NCBI RefSeq assembly: GCF_016859285.1
Contig: NC_053417.1
Span: forward strand, 17,436,706-17,500,705
DNA from: Xiphias gladius
Taxonomy: Eukaryota > Chordata > Actinopteri > Istiophoriformes > Xiphiidae
DNA length: 64,000 bases
Reading direction: 5' to 3'
Shown: piece after piece, positions 20,848-41,940 of the stretch
Numbering within the stretch: the stretch's first letter is position 1
How the letters are laid out: every line of letters begins with the position of its first letter
Translations under genes and position numbers: made by a program
The notes under the pieces: model-generated
Seen by the model: only the letters and a program-made list of their open reading frames with translations
What the model was told of the DNA's origin: nothing
The model's database searches: none

Positions 20848-21650
20848 CTTCCACATCCTGTGGCACTGTGGCAGGCAAGGAATATCCACCACACACTCAC
20901 ACTGTGCAGGACCAAGGCCAACTGCCTGCTAGTATTTTTATAATCTTCATCCTCCCTGACCTGTTGCACCCCTCCTGGCGCCAGTGGTCTCAGCCCTCCC
21001 CCTGCGATGCCTCAACCTGACCCACACAAGCACACACACACACACACACACACACGCATATGTAAATGCTCCTGTACGCTCAGCAGCCCCTCCACGGATA
21101 ATTGAGACCAGCTGTTGCAAGGTGCCTCTTCCCTCGACCCTGCACCCCTCCTTCACCCCGCTGCTGCTGCTGCACTTGCCTTTCTGGCAGAAAACTATTC
21201 CAAAGCCCCCCTCCCGCCCTTTCTTTTTCTCTCTCCTGACTCACCCCCTCCCCCCTCCCACATCCTTCTGAGTGCGTTTGCCACTTCCCATCACTTGTGG
21301 TGATGGGCAGAAAAGTGTGTCTTTGAACTAAAATTAATCCCACTCTAGTTGCCAAAAGTCACTGGACATTACAAGAATCAGCTATAAGGAGACTTTTAGC
21401 GACACATTCAGTGACTGAAATGTAGTCGACTGTAGCCAGTCGTTGACAAGCATGCTGCATTCAGATTTCTGTCGTTAAGTAGTTTAATTTACAAGATCAC
21501 TTTCAGATTTGTCAAGTAAACATCAAACATTTGTATTAACTGTGACTCTTCAAACTGGTCTGAGACTCAGATATTAGGAAAATTGGTGTTCTCCGGAGTC
21601 TGAAAATCAATTGCCAGGGCCAAACTGAGTTTAACAGTGGACAATAAAGT
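20516..21650. other. Intergenic with CA arrays and pyrimidine-rich tract
   Basis: It holds (CA)n at 20814-20844 and 21031-21055, then a C/T-rich stretch at about 21120-21290. No exon was recognised; the open frames in it reflect composition. Confidence 0.6.
20814..20844. repeat. (CA)n microsatellite
   Basis: About 31 bases of CA, followed 190 bases on by another at 21031-21055. Confidence 0.98.
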
Positions 21651-21654
21651 ACAG

Positions 21655-22025
21655 TTTAAATGAATAGTTGATTAACTAGCAGGTGGAAAATGAATCGGCA
21701 GCTATTTTGAATCAGTTACAGTACTTCTTTAAGACATTCTTCAGGCAAAAATAACCAACACTTCCTTGTCCCAATTCTAAATTGTGAGGATTTGCTGCTT
21801 CTCTTTGTCTTATGTGACAATTCATTGATAATCTTTGGGTTGGCTGTTGGCTGGACAAGCAAACAAGCGATTTGAAGACAAAGACAGAAGGGCTTTAAGA
21901 AATGGAAACAGTCATTTTCCATCATTTTCTGATATTTTATAGTCCATACAATTCATCAGTTGACTGAGAAAATAACTGTCAGATAGATTGACGGTGAATT
22001 TAATTGTTATTTGCAGCCGTACATT
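21655..22025 (+). mobile_element. MITE-like repeat, related to family B (copy 2)
   Basis: GAATAGTTGATTAACTAGCAG and TCGGCAGCTATTTTGAATC at one end, GATTTGCTGCTTCTC and ATAATCTTTGGGTTG in the middle, TTTAATTGTTATTTGCAGCC at the other. The same blocks form the inner element at 50604-50937. Non-coding. Confidence 0.65.
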
Positions 22026-22029
22026 AATT

Positions 22030-30659
<8,630 letters not shown>

Positions 30660-30660
<1 letters not shown>

Positions 30661-30800
30661 GGTGGTTGCAGAAGTACTCATGTCCCTTACTTAAGTAAAG
30701 GTAGCGATAACACAATGTAAGAATACTCTATTGCAAGTTAAAATGGTGCATTTAAACGTCCATAAATGCAGTAAAAGCATTTTTCTTTCAATGTAGTGTA
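30660..30800 (+). mobile_element. MITE-like repeat, family A fragment
   Basis: GTGGTTGCAGAAGTACTCATG, CCTTACTTAAGTAAAGG and AATACTCTATTGCAAGTTAAAA match the 5' end of family A. The rest of the element is missing. Confidence 0.6.
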
Positions 30801-31576
30801 GTGGAGTTGATGTTTGTGCCAAAACCTATGAATCTCTTCAGTATCTGTTTTTTTGTAGGCCACAGTGGGTGAGGTAAGCAGTTACAACAGCATGAACATT
30901 GTCAGCAGCACTGACACATATGAAAAATAAAAGAAAAAAACAATTGCACCCCTCAGAAGAAAATATATAATAGAGCCTGTCTTTCTACTCTTGTAATATA
31001 GATTATAACATTCATATTCAGGCAGGGCCTGGTTCTTCATTCGTTAGACGGTTCTTAACATCACTGCATCTTAAATAAGGATTACTAGATGTATTCATGA
31101 ACCCACAGCAAGTTTGCTTTAAGGGAAAATCGACTTTGCATAACTTTTGCATCAATATAAGCAAGTACCATGGCATTTCCTTGTATATAACCAACCGGAT
31201 TAGCCAGATAGAGGCACTCCCATGTGTTTATTTTATTCATAAACTGTTTCTAGACTGAAGTTTGACAAAATTACCACTTTATATCAGTACCTGATACAAG
31301 ATTTTATCCAGATTGCACTACTTTGTCTTGGCCTCTGCACGCTTATTTCAGAGAATAGTGCCCAACAGTGCAGTTCAGCTGACCCCTTAACTATTTAGGT
31401 GTAATGGAAAATGCATGCAAGCAGCTCTGGATGGCGCAAGCTGGAGAACTCTGTTACACACAATGTATCTCATCTGTTTATGCTCCTGTCCCTTTATGGC
31501 TCATCCTCTACCCTCTGACCCTTTGGGACAGAGAGGGTCTGTGTTTAGGAGGAAACACAGTACCAGCCACATACAC

Positions 31577-31580
<4 letters not shown>

Positions 31581-31619
<39 letters not shown>
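31581..31619. repeat. (CA)n microsatellite
   Basis: About 39 bases of CA. Confidence 0.98.
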
Positions 31620-31620
<1 letters not shown>

Positions 31621-33009
31621 ATTGAAGGGGACAGCAGGAGTGCGGAGGTGGACAGGAAATGGCATGTACCCCCTCCTAGAGGCCATATCCTGTCCCTGGT
31701 TAAAACTGGTTTATTTGTTCAGAGACCTGAGCTCTTTGTGCGCATGTGTCACATAGTTGCATACATCTGGACATACGTCTGTGTGCATGAAACCATCTAG
31801 AATTGTAGAAAATCCCCAGCAGTGAGCGTATCTCTCAGCCCTTGTAGCACATGTCACTGATCAAGTCTACATTGCAACATGTGGCATTCCTCTGCAAAGT
31901 CTACTCCCTACTGACTTGATAAATGGCCACAAACAGAAATGCTCATTCTTCACCAGACACCACACAACCCCTCCTCCTCATCCCCAAATGTCCAATCTCT
32001 TCTCCCTCATTGCTACGTCTTTTCCTCCTCCCAATATTATCGTCTTAGCCCCAGTTCACAGTCTGCTTCAAACCTCAGGTCAGAAGTTTCCCCATTCTGC
32101 ATCCTCCCTTATTTTCTACATTTTAAAAGACATTTTTACAGGACGAAGGCAGATGAGAGAGTCTGTTTGGGACTGAGCGCCAACCTCCAACAGCGGAGAG
32201 ATTCTTTCGACAGTGACATTGTGTAAGAGTGCCACAGCTTGTGAGAGGGTTTGAAACTTTAACCCAGTGACTTAACCCTCTTGGCTCGAATCTGACCCTC
32301 CAGTGATTCAGGTCTGCAATCACCACCAGCTCCAATTTCAGCATTAGACTGTATGCTCCCTCTTCCTCGATATGGACCACTATGAACCCCTGGCAGAGAG
32401 AAATCTACATTTCACGGACACCCACAGACACACTCATACATCTGTGTACACACAAACAGCTGGAGCCGCACCCAGATGCTTTACATCAACACTTTTTGGA
32501 GGTGCTGCGTTTATACAAGACTGACAGGCCACTTCCTGTGTCCCAAACATTACCACAAACCCATGTGCTGACAGCAAAGCAGTAGCGGGAGAAATCGGTA
32601 ATTTCAGTCTTAAAAAATTTTAATCCTAAGTGTCGGAAAAGGTTTGTGTCATTGTTTACTTACCCTGCTGCTTCCCATTACTCAAATCAACAGAGTGGCG
32701 TTTATACAGTCCTGTAATCTGTTCTGTTACACACATGCAAAGCTCCTCTTATGACATGATTGTTTAGAGAGAGGCTTATATTTTCTTTTTCCAAGATGAC
32801 GGCACTCTATAAAAAACTATAACTCATCCCACTGCAAATTGTCAAGCATCCACTTTTGTGTACACAAAACACAACAAGTACTCTTTGTTCATGAAGCAAC
32901 ATCTACGATTCACTGGGTTATCTGCAAAAAAAGAGCAATTTAATTTTTATTGTTTTCATTTATTATTGCGAGGCAATAATGCTTAGACATACCTTCCGTG
33001 GGAATAAAA

Positions 33010-33110
33010 CGTGAGATATTAAATTAAATGGCAATCCCCTTTTCCTCGTAATTAGGTCAGCATAACATTATTTCCTGTTAGAGGTTAATTAGATTATTAG
33101 CTTGACTCAA
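33010..33110. promoter_or_regulatory. Candidate regulatory block rich in homeodomain-type sites
   Basis: TAATTA cores at 33049-33054 and 33086-33091, with ATTATT/TAATAA-like cores between and after them, in non-repetitive DNA about 1.7 kb beyond the snai1 3' end. Speculative: AT-rich DNA gives such motifs by chance. Confidence 0.25.
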
Positions 33111-34749
33111 GAGCGGACTGCAAGGACAGCAGACGCACAGAGCGGCCATCTCGCTCTCTTTCTTTCTTTCTCTTAGACAGCAGTATTGTATGTCTGTCAC
33201 TAATGGCTAAAGAATGTCACATTAGTCAGGGGCTGCAAGCGTGACACTGCAAACATTAAAACACTTTGAGGAGACCAATATGATATTACACACACACCAA
33301 CACACGCTGAAAAAGAAAGGTGACAGGTCCAGTGATCTCATTGCCTCAAAGCTAAAGGGTGATAGACTGCCTCTTACACACTGCAAACCAGAAAAATGTC
33401 CCCCCAGCAAGTTGTCAGAGTTATATTTCAAAACGGCTGAAACATATTAGAAATGGCAGCCTGTTTGGTGAAATGTTTTTTTTACAGATATTTGGAGGCA
33501 GAATTTAGATATCCCAAGGAGAAAATGAAATACCATCCAACTCTATTGGATTATTTGACACGTCATGTGTCTTCTCTATCTTTTAACCCATTCAACCCTG
33601 TTGTTCCTTCTCTGTGTCTGACAAAAGTGACACCGTCGACAGTTCAGGCAGAGTTTAGTCCCTTGTGGCCTGCTTTTCTGCCTCTCTGACTCACTGCCTG
33701 CGTAGGTGTGCAGCAGCTTAATGACTCTCAGCTCTCATTTTGCAAACACCCCAGGGGATATAGGCAGACAAATGAAAAATCCCCCTTGATCAAAGTAAAG
33801 ATATTTATTCAGTAGGTGTACGTTTGCATGTGTGGCTCTGAGTGTGCACATGTGTCGAGTCTTTCGGGTACTGTTTACATTGGGCCAGCGAAGTCATGCA
33901 ATCTGATCCCGAGCTTTTTGAGAGCGTCCTCAAACCCCCCGCACACACACACACACGCATCCACCTCTCAACACTGAGAGCTATTGGAGGAAATGTGCTG
34001 TTACCTCACTAAGACATGCTGGCGTCAGTGTGTGTGGGTCAGGAGGGCAGTGGGGATTGTAGACACATTGCTACCATATGTGCACCCTGGATGTTCACCC
34101 TCAGCTGGGCTCATGAACACAGACTTCCTCCAAAAGTTCCAACAAGGTAACCGGAGTTTCACCATTACGGAGCAGATGGCTGCACAGATTAAGTGGGCCT
34201 GTGTGAGTCCTGGGTTATTTAGGCGCAGGCCAGAGCTCAACTCTCTTGGGTTTTTTTTTGGTCTTGAGCGTAACATTTCCTGTTTCCACCTGTGGCTGCT
34301 CCTACAGCAGAAAGTGGGTCAATGGGATTTCCACACTCAGCTAATATTCTTAGTCTGGCCTTTAGGAGGAACTTTTCTTTACTTATCATCTTCCTCCTCT
34401 TAAACTTTTTGTTCACCTCCCTTTCTCCCACCTGCAGTCACTATGGGAACCCCCCCCCGCCTCTTCAGCATGTGTTCTCCATATGTGCTTGTACATGTGT
34501 GTGCGCACTGGCAGCCTGGCAGGTGTGTGCAGGTGTTCTCCTTATCACTCAGCATCACACAAACCTGTCCCAGCATCACCTAACACACACACACACACAC
34601 ACACAGCTCTATCTTTCCATTCAGAAACTGTCATGTCTGTCTTGATGAACTCATTTAGAGTTCTGAGTCAATACAATGCATGTTGAAATACTGATTAATA
34701 TGGGAGCTCATAATTAATAGGTCCACAGCAGTTTTTTTTTTTTTACAAA

Positions 34750-35536
34750 AAGCTTTTATTTACATGTGGCAGAAAAATACACAACCTCGAAAAAGCACAG
34801 AATTCCATTCATTTGAATGGCGTGTTCACAAAAATATTTCATAAAAATGGTAGGTCAAAATCTTCCAAAAAAATAAAAAATAAACAAAAAAAGAAAAAAA
34901 ACATGTCTAAATAAACTACAATGGGGAAGGCAAGTTGTGTTTTTTTGGTCAACCTTAAGTGGTCCTTTCATTTCCAATCAGGATAGACGAGCAGAGGGTC
35001 ACCTGTCGTCGAGGTCACAGCTAACACGTCTCTCAGCGCCCTGCCTCCACAGTACACCATACACAGACAGCTGTCTCAACACACACACACACTTGCTCAT
35101 TTCCACACACATGCCATGTATGTATAGTATGGTGAGGAATGACATCCCCGCATACACCACAGACACACACAAACACACCCAAGCAGCTGCAACATGGCCA
35201 GAGTCCCGGACCGGCCGGCACCGATGGAGTTTCCTGGGAATTAACTGCATGTCCAGCTGCCCTCAAATCACACGCAGTTGACGCAGCAAAAATGTGCTGC
35301 AGACAACCGATATCTGATAAACCTACGGAGTCTTGGAATATCAAAGGCACTTAAAAAGTCATTTTATATAAAAAGCAACAGAACTCAAGTTTTCCTGTCA
35401 CGGCTTTGAAATGAGCTGGCATCAATCTCCCAAATGGCCTTTTTGCATGTATTGGCTGTGATCAGGGGCTGAGGGGAGGGTCAGAACCAGCCAGCAGCTT
35501 CAACTGGCTCATGAGAGCAGTCCAGGGAATGTGAGT
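34750..35536 (-). other. snai1: snai1 3' untranslated region (inferred extent)
   Basis: Non-coding sequence between the stop codon and the candidate AATAAA. It includes a CA-rich stretch near 35079-35092. Confidence 0.5.
34755..34760 (-). terminator. snai1: Candidate polyadenylation signal of snai1
   Basis: TTTATT on + is AATAAA on the snai1 strand, about 780 bases after the stop codon. An A-rich stretch on the same strand follows at about 34730-34745. Confidence 0.5.
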
Positions 35537-37051
35537 CTATGAGGCAGGGCAGCATCCAGAGGCATTGTGTTTGTGCAGCAGGGACATGCGGCTGAAGGTC
35601 CGCGAGCAGGAGCCACACTGGTATTTCTTCACCTCAGAGTGGGTCTGCAGGTGTGCGCGAAGGTTGGAGCGGTCAGCAAAAGCCCGATTACAGTGTTGAC
35701 AAGCGAAGGGACGTTCACCTGGTTGGAACAAAAAAAAAAAAAAAAAGTTAGCCTCAGCAAAACACTTCATTAACGGGCCAAGATACCTCGCTTCTGGTCA
35801 TTGTCTTTCAAATGATCTACAGATAACCAACAAAAGAGCAGTAACAGTGCCCTAACTTACTTAATGCAAACTGCCCTTTTTCATGCAGAACAACTGTGAG
35901 GCTGAGATTAGATTGTGCCATGCTAAGCAATAACGTGCTCACATGTCAGGAGACATCAATGAATGTCAATGAGCACAAGGTGCAACCGCCTGTTCCATTA
36001 ACAAGACAACAGAGACTGGAAATCAATACTCTGACACAATATGAAAAGCTGCCTCTTGATGCATACCTGTGTGCGTGCGAATGTGTCCTCTGAGCAGCCA
36101 TGGTCTGGAGAAGGCCTTGCCGCAGGTGGGGCACACACACGGCAGAGTGTGCGAGCGAATGTGCATCTTCAGGGCTCCCAGGCTGGTGTACTCCTTGGGG
36201 CAGTGTTTGCAGTGGAAGGCTGGGCGTGTGGACACCTCGGTGGGCAGAGAGGGCGTCTGCTGCAGTGGGGCACAGTGGGAGAGCTGGTGGTGGGACACCT
36301 GATGGTGGGACAGCGCAGAGAGGCTGGTGTAGCTCTTGCTGCAGTGGAGACAGTGGTAGATGTGCTGGATGATATCCGGACTGGGGGGATCTGAACTACG
36401 CCCGCTGTCCTCCTCTTCCTCGCCGCTGCTGCTGGAAGGTGAGCTGCTGAGGTCCAGAGGACCCAGGGGTGAAGGGGGCAGAGACACTGGGGTGACCGGG
36501 GAGAGAGGGGCGGGCAGCGTGTCCGTGCTGCTGAAGAATGGGTTGGCAGGATAGCAGGTCAGGGCAGAGCTGTTGTTCTGTGTTGGAAGTTCAGCCCGAG
36601 GAAAGCTTTCTGGAACAAAAGCTGGAAACACAGAGGAAAGGAAGTCAGGTGGGTTTTCACTTGGACAGATAATCTAATAAAGCACTAAACTTGTTTTCGT
36701 TCTTGGCGTCTTGTTACAGCCTGCATTCACCACAGGCCTGACAGTCCAGCTTTCCCATTAGCAAATTTTTCCACTTGACTAGAAAACACTTTTCTGTATA
36801 TTTTGCACCCAAGGAGCTACATGCAAGATAAAACCCGTAAGACCCGTGCCGCTTGGGTCCGTTCTGTGGCTGAAGGTAACCTGATGAAGAGCCCATGACT
36901 CACCGAAGGTGATTCACTCTTCATGTCAGACAGAACCACAGATGCACCACAGATTGGGGAAAATCTTACCAGTTTGGCTCTCCAGCTGGCTCTCCCTGTA
37001 GTATGGCTTCTTGATGGAAAAATACTTCTTCACGAGGAATGACCGAGGCAT
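35537..37051 (-). CDS. snai1: Snail1 zinc-finger transcriptional repressor
   Basis: Three coding exons on the minus strand: 37051-36970, 36621-36067 and 35718-35537, joining to 272 residues (human SNAI1 is 264). The protein opens with the SNAG repressor motif MPRSFLVKK, which recruits corepressors. A Ser/Pro-rich region follows, with [15 protein letters not shown] (about 95-109). Then come five C2H2 fingers at about 118-139, 165-185, 191-211, 219-239 and 247-263. [24 protein letters not shown] and [20 protein letters not shown] are family signatures. Snail proteins bind E-boxes such as CAGGTG and repress cadherin genes during gastrulation, neural crest and mesoderm formation. [10 protein letters not shown] and the DSG motif favour Snail1 over Slug or Snail3. 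Teleosts have snai1a and snai1b, and I cannot say which this is. Donor and acceptor sites are canonical. Confidence 0.95.
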
Positions 37052-37244
37052 GTTGGGGTCCTGGCTTCTCCGACTATTGAAATTGAAAAAGTAATTCCCG
37101 CGGCGGAGCTCGCTCAGATGCACGTGATCTGTCTGCTCGGACAGCTGCAGAATCCGGTCGGACGGGAGAGGGACCGCTTGGAGAGATCTACAAGGACCAC
37201 CACCAGGCCTGAATGTATCTCGCTGAGGGATCGGTGAGTTGCCT

Positions 37245-37254
37245 CCTCATATAG
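37245..37254 (-). promoter_or_regulatory. snai1: TATA-like element of the snai1 promoter
   Basis: CTATATGAGG on the snai1 strand, about 195 bases before the ATG, within a GC-rich, CpG-containing upstream region. This would place transcription start near 37220. Inferred only. Confidence 0.4.
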
Positions 37255-37346
37255 TAATCAGAGGGGGAGAAGCAGCGGGGTGGGTGGGCAGATCTCCGCC
37301 CAAAGACACACCCCGTGTGTCCGGGCGCCACCAGCCCCATTCACCA

Positions 37347-37352
37347 CAGGTG
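37347..37352. promoter_or_regulatory. snai1: E-box CAGGTG upstream of snai1
   Basis: CAGGTG on + lies about 100 bases upstream of the TATA-like element. It is the preferred Snail site, and mammalian SNAI1 is known to repress its own promoter through such an E-box. CACGTG (37121-37126) and CAGCTG (37142-37147) also lie in the inferred 5' UTR. Function inferred. Confidence 0.35.
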
Positions 37353-37440
37353 CCCAATGTGCCAAAAGCTGCCGCAAGGCGCGAATCTAATTGTGGATTT
37401 CACGGTTCTAATGACCTGCTCTTTTCCTGCAGGCATACAC

Positions 37441-37464
37441 TTATTATTATTATTATTATTATTA
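37441..37464. repeat. (TTA)8 triplet repeat
   Basis: Pure TTA/ATT run of about 24 bases upstream of snai1. Confidence 0.95.
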
Positions 37465-40400
37465 AATGAGAATAAATGACTGTGCAATTTAATGTAAAAG
37501 ACAATTTTTTTTGCTGTACCTGAAACCTCGTCAAATGTGCACATGAATGCTTTTCATTGTGAAAAAGAATCGGCGCAACGAACATGCGGCAAACATGCAA
37601 AGCAAATGGAGTCAAATGTAGCAGGATCTAATGGCCAGCTTTATTCCACCGTGCCGCTGTGTGAGGACGAGTCGTGGCAAACTAAAGCTGGAGCGTCCTC
37701 TCTCGGCTCGTACTGTCAATCGGCTGTGCGCAACCAACATTTCTACCCCCCCATCCCTGGGATCACAGTGGAAAAAGTGCAGAAATGTGCACGCACAATT
37801 TTGCACATTTTGAATTGCGGTCCAACGGCGAGGTTCGTGGACGCCGATGTCCACAAAAACAATGCTTTCCTCCCAATTTTTAAAAACGTCGTTGCAAAAG
37901 AAAAAAAAAAGTGTGAGATAATGTTCCCAATTAACATTAGAGCTGTGAGTGGGTTGACACTATGGTTAAATTTGACTGCTCTAAAAAGAACAATGTGTGA
38001 ACAGGTTTACTTTTGTCCGATTAAAGTTTCTCTCGCGTTGTGCACGTTTTGCAAAAAGAACAGAGGGAATCGTTCAACAGCAGACAGACATTTGGATGAC
38101 GGCTCTGCTCTTTTGTGTGCCTGTTGCTCGGGGCTTTTCGCGCACCCTGGTGAGGAGGAGACCTTTTTTTTTTTTTTTTTTTTGAGACGGTACAGGAGAC
38201 AACCTGCTCTGTTCTCATCGCTCCCCTGAACCTTCAGCTCGTCCCGACCGCGGATCCCTTTGTCTCTCTGCGGGGAATAAGGCCCGTTTACGCGAGAGGG
38301 GTGCTGCTCTCCAGCTTGCTCACGGCACGATCTCAGCCGAAATTAACCGAGCTGACAGGAACAATGTGCTGGTGTAAACCCACCCAGGGCCCTGTTCACT
38401 CTTGTGCCCTTAGGTGGCATGAAATGCAGCGACCACGGGACAATGCCCCGAGGGGAAAAGGGGGTTTTACGCAATGTTTAACCCCCCCCCCTTTTTTTCT
38501 TTTCTTCAAGTGCCTAAAGGAGTGGGCCTAGTTGTAAGCGGCTGCACATCCAGAATTAAACCTGCAACCTTTGCCAACTTTCCAAATGAGACGAGCGAGG
38601 GCTCCCAGAATCTACCAAAAAGCAATGATACGAAAACAATGGAACAAGAGTGATTATTGTGGACTTTCATCCCACCCCTCACATCTTTTTAACATTGTTT
38701 CCCCAATTCGTTTGTCTGGTCCCTTTTAAAACACCGTCATTATTTTATTTTATTACTATTTTATCCTTTTTTACTGCTTTTATAACTATTTCACTGCAAA
38801 TGTCACTTTTATTTGCTGTTTTATAATCCCTTTGTGCTTCATGTACGCATGACTTGTGTAGGTATTCTATCGATTAAAAGTAACTCGCGGTGGATGATTT
38901 TGAGACACGATCTTACGATATGTATATGAGACCTTCTCCTCCATTTTAGGTTCATTTTATTTTGTATTTATTTATTTTTTTTAACTCCCTCAGTAGGTGC
39001 ACACAACCTGCGAGTCCGAAAAAATCAGGTGCCAGCCATCAGGCAGGAACGTGGCAGTCCCCCGTGGTCCTACTTGGCATTGTTGCAACGGGCGTCAAAA
39101 GCTCCTCGGTGGTGGGGGTGGTGGGTGATTGGGGGGGGGGTGCATGCACCTGTCTGAAGGCGCCATTGTCGCGGCGTGCCCAAAAGCTCACACCTCGTTA
39201 GAGCGCTTGTCGACGCAGACGCCACGTAGGCTGGAGGTCACGAGGGCAGGACAGCAGTAGAAACAAAACAGAAAAAAAAAGCAAACAGCGAAGACGCACG
39301 TGAAAGTCATCTGAGTCGCGGGTCTGCCGCCGCCGCTGCTGCTGCTGCTGAGGACTCTGACAGTGCACGTGGTGTGTGGTAGCGGTTTGCATGAGAGGTG
39401 TGTATGATGTTAGTATTTTGATCATCTGTGTGTGTCTTTCTCACTAAAACATAGAGCTAATGACAAAATGAAGCGTCGGCCTGATACGCGCGCGCGCGCG
39501 TGCACACAGAGAGTGTAAGAGTGAAAACAGCTGACTACACACTGTTGGATTTGCTCTTCGGAGGAGAGCAGTATGTCTGCGGCGCTGACCACAGACAATT
39601 TGTGTTACAACAGGGTTAGAGTGACCTCACGACACGCAGGGGACCTGAAGACTTGAAACGTTCTCTGCTCAGAACAGATGTTCTTTCCTCTCCGTCCTTG
39701 GGGATGAACCGGCCCGTGTTCCCACAGAGGGCTCCCACCGTCTGCTGAAACCTCTTCAGACTGAAAATAATGTGGGAAACACATCTTCATTCGGTCTGAT
39801 CTTGGGAAGGGTTTTGCTGGCTAATGGCAAAAAAAGTGCTGCAACTAGTAAGGTGCGCAATTACCTGCCAAAAGGAATGTGGCTCCCTGGCTTCAACGGT
39901 GGATTTTGTGAAAAATACTGGAAACAGTTTATTGATTGCATCGAAAACTTTTGCTCAGAACTGTTTTTGTATGGCCTATTTTTTTTTTTTCATGCTGTAA
40001 CACATGTGTCGGCCCTTGGCCCTAAGAATTAAATACACGTTGCCTATCATAAACTTTGTTGTGTTTTCATCATACGAACTAAAACAAAACACTCTACGAG
40101 ATGAAACAAAACGTATGCTTGTGATAAGTTTTCAAAGGGAATTGTGTCCCACAATTCAGGGTAATCCTACAGAGTAAGTTACAGAAAATAAACTTTTGAT
40201 GAGAAAATGTGTGGGTTTGAATAGGCAGAGTAATTAAACTATGTCCCATTTCTATCTCCATGCGCATTAAAGCAGGTTGTACTATTTTTGGTTTTGAGAT
40301 CTCGACAAATGTGGTACGCTGCTGTGAAAAAGGATCTGCAGAAGCCTCAGATAGCTCAGAACTGAGCAGCTTGACTGGTCCTGGTTCCTTCATTCAGACA

Positions 40401-41368
40401 AGAGGTTGAGGGAATTCATGCAAGTTTGTCTTGGCCGTCTTCTGGGGACTATGTGCTCTCAAACGGCCAAATTATCTATTTGTAAAAGTTCACCCTCACC
40501 CCTATGTCATAAATGTCTGCCAAACTAATTCAGTTTTAATGGAAGTAACAGTTAGGTATATATCGATTCTTGGGAGTCTTTTTTTAAAAAATTAAGTCTG
40601 CTGTATCTTTCATTACCTGAATATATTTTATACCATGTCTGAGCCGATGGGCGGTGGCCATATTGTACTCCAGTGTCCTTTCATGTGCTCAAGCGACAAG
40701 TACAGAAGTGCAGCTTAAATTCATGTGTTACATTTTAAACACACAATGCTGGTAGCCTTTGAACAATCAGGTGCATTGTTACCATTCACTGCATTCGGAC
40801 GGCAGGCAACGGCCACTCGAGCACATTTACATTTGACGTTTATGCAGGATTTTTTCCAGACTGGTCCCTACGGCACAACAACGACACACATAAATCAGGT
40901 TGAGTCCACTTTTTCTTTGTGCATGGGAGATCTGCTGTATCCTTTGAATCATCACAAGACACTCCTAATTGAATCTGAAAGAAAAGTGACGATTCGGTGA
41001 TTAGCAGCTACTCTCAGGGCTGTTTTGCTCTGTTATCCATTCATGTAAAGCCAGTTTACTATTCACTTTGATTTGGGAGGGTCTCAAAAATCCCCACTTT
41101 GGGCTGTAGACTGTCTGTATAAGTAGTGCTGAGTGACAAAACATGGCCTGTACATTATTCATCAAGTTATAGATAGTCCCATTTGACTATCGTTAACTTG
41201 TTACCCGTCTTGAGCCTCATGATTTCATCTTCAGCTCACCAACTAAACAACCTCGCAAAGATACTTGAAAGACTATTATTTCTAATGTGCACAAATTGCT
41301 TCATACTACTTCACCAATGCATCTTTGTTTGTTTGTTTGTCTGTTTGTTTGTTTTTGCATGTAGACCG

Positions 41369-41411
<43 letters not shown>

Positions 41412-41824
41412 TGGGTGTTGCCCTACGGCTCAGAGGTCCATAAGCCCAGCAGGAAGAAGATAAGATTATCCCAGAGGAATGCAGAGTATGGATACACACT
41501 CCCACACACATGCTCTGTAGTCTGTGCACACTCTCAGTTCAAGTCTCTCCATTAGACACAGACACTTGCATGTTTTAGGGAAGATCAATCAAGGACACTT
41601 TGACATGGAGAGAAGCGGCCAGCATGTCCTGCAGCCAGAAGTACCATCTCCCTTATTGGTTCCAACAGTAGATTCGATATTTTTTGCAATATAATATTCA
41701 GCCCAGTGTATTACACAGCAGTGTTTGCAGAGAAATGAGAGCAAAATTTGAACCAAAACCTGTTTATCCCTTATTTCTCCCTTAATGGTCTTCATGAATG
41801 TATAATTGAGTATCTGAAACCTCA
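37465..41824. other. Intergenic upstream of snai1, no gene recognised
   Basis: CpG-containing near snai1 and again at about 39000-39400, with T run 38164-38183, G run 39131-39140, CTG/CCG triplets near 39327-39350, (CG)n near 39488-39500 and (GT)20 at 41371-41410. A 230-codon frame at 37537-38229 was considered and not called as a gene. Confidence 0.5.
41371..41410. repeat. (GT)20 microsatellite
   Basis: Pure GT, preceded by an impure TTTG/TCTG tetranucleotide tract at 41323-41356. Confidence 0.98.
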
Positions 41825-41940
41825 GTTTTACCCAGCGGTGAGTATTAAGTACATTTACTCAAGTACTGTGCTTAAGTACAATTTTGACAGCGGCGGATGT
41901 AGTGGTAGAAGTATTCACATCCTTTACTGAACCTTTTGAA
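41825..41940. mobile_element. Two abutting ends of family A elements
   Basis: CAGCGGTGAGTATTAAGTACATTTACTCAAGTACTG..AATTTTGA is one family A terminus read inward. It is immediately followed by GTAGTGGTAGAAGTATTCACATCCTTTACTGA, the opposite terminus. More family A sequence resumes at 42375. Confidence 0.6.

Larger units (their letters stand above)
30801..34740. other. Intergenic downstream of snai1, no gene recognised
   Basis: (CA)n at 31581-31619, a short CA array near 34584-34604, a TAATTA-rich block at 33010-33100 and C runs at 34449-34458. Open frames of 80-140 codons here lack any recognisable domain. Confidence 0.55.

Noticed and set aside
36041-36394. Open frames on + opposite the zinc-finger exon of snai1
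   Set aside because: They are antisense shadows of a conserved, correctly spliced coding exon.
39488-39500. CG alternation resembling a regulatory CpG island core
   Set aside because: Too short, and followed by CA-type sequence; simple repeat rather than an island.
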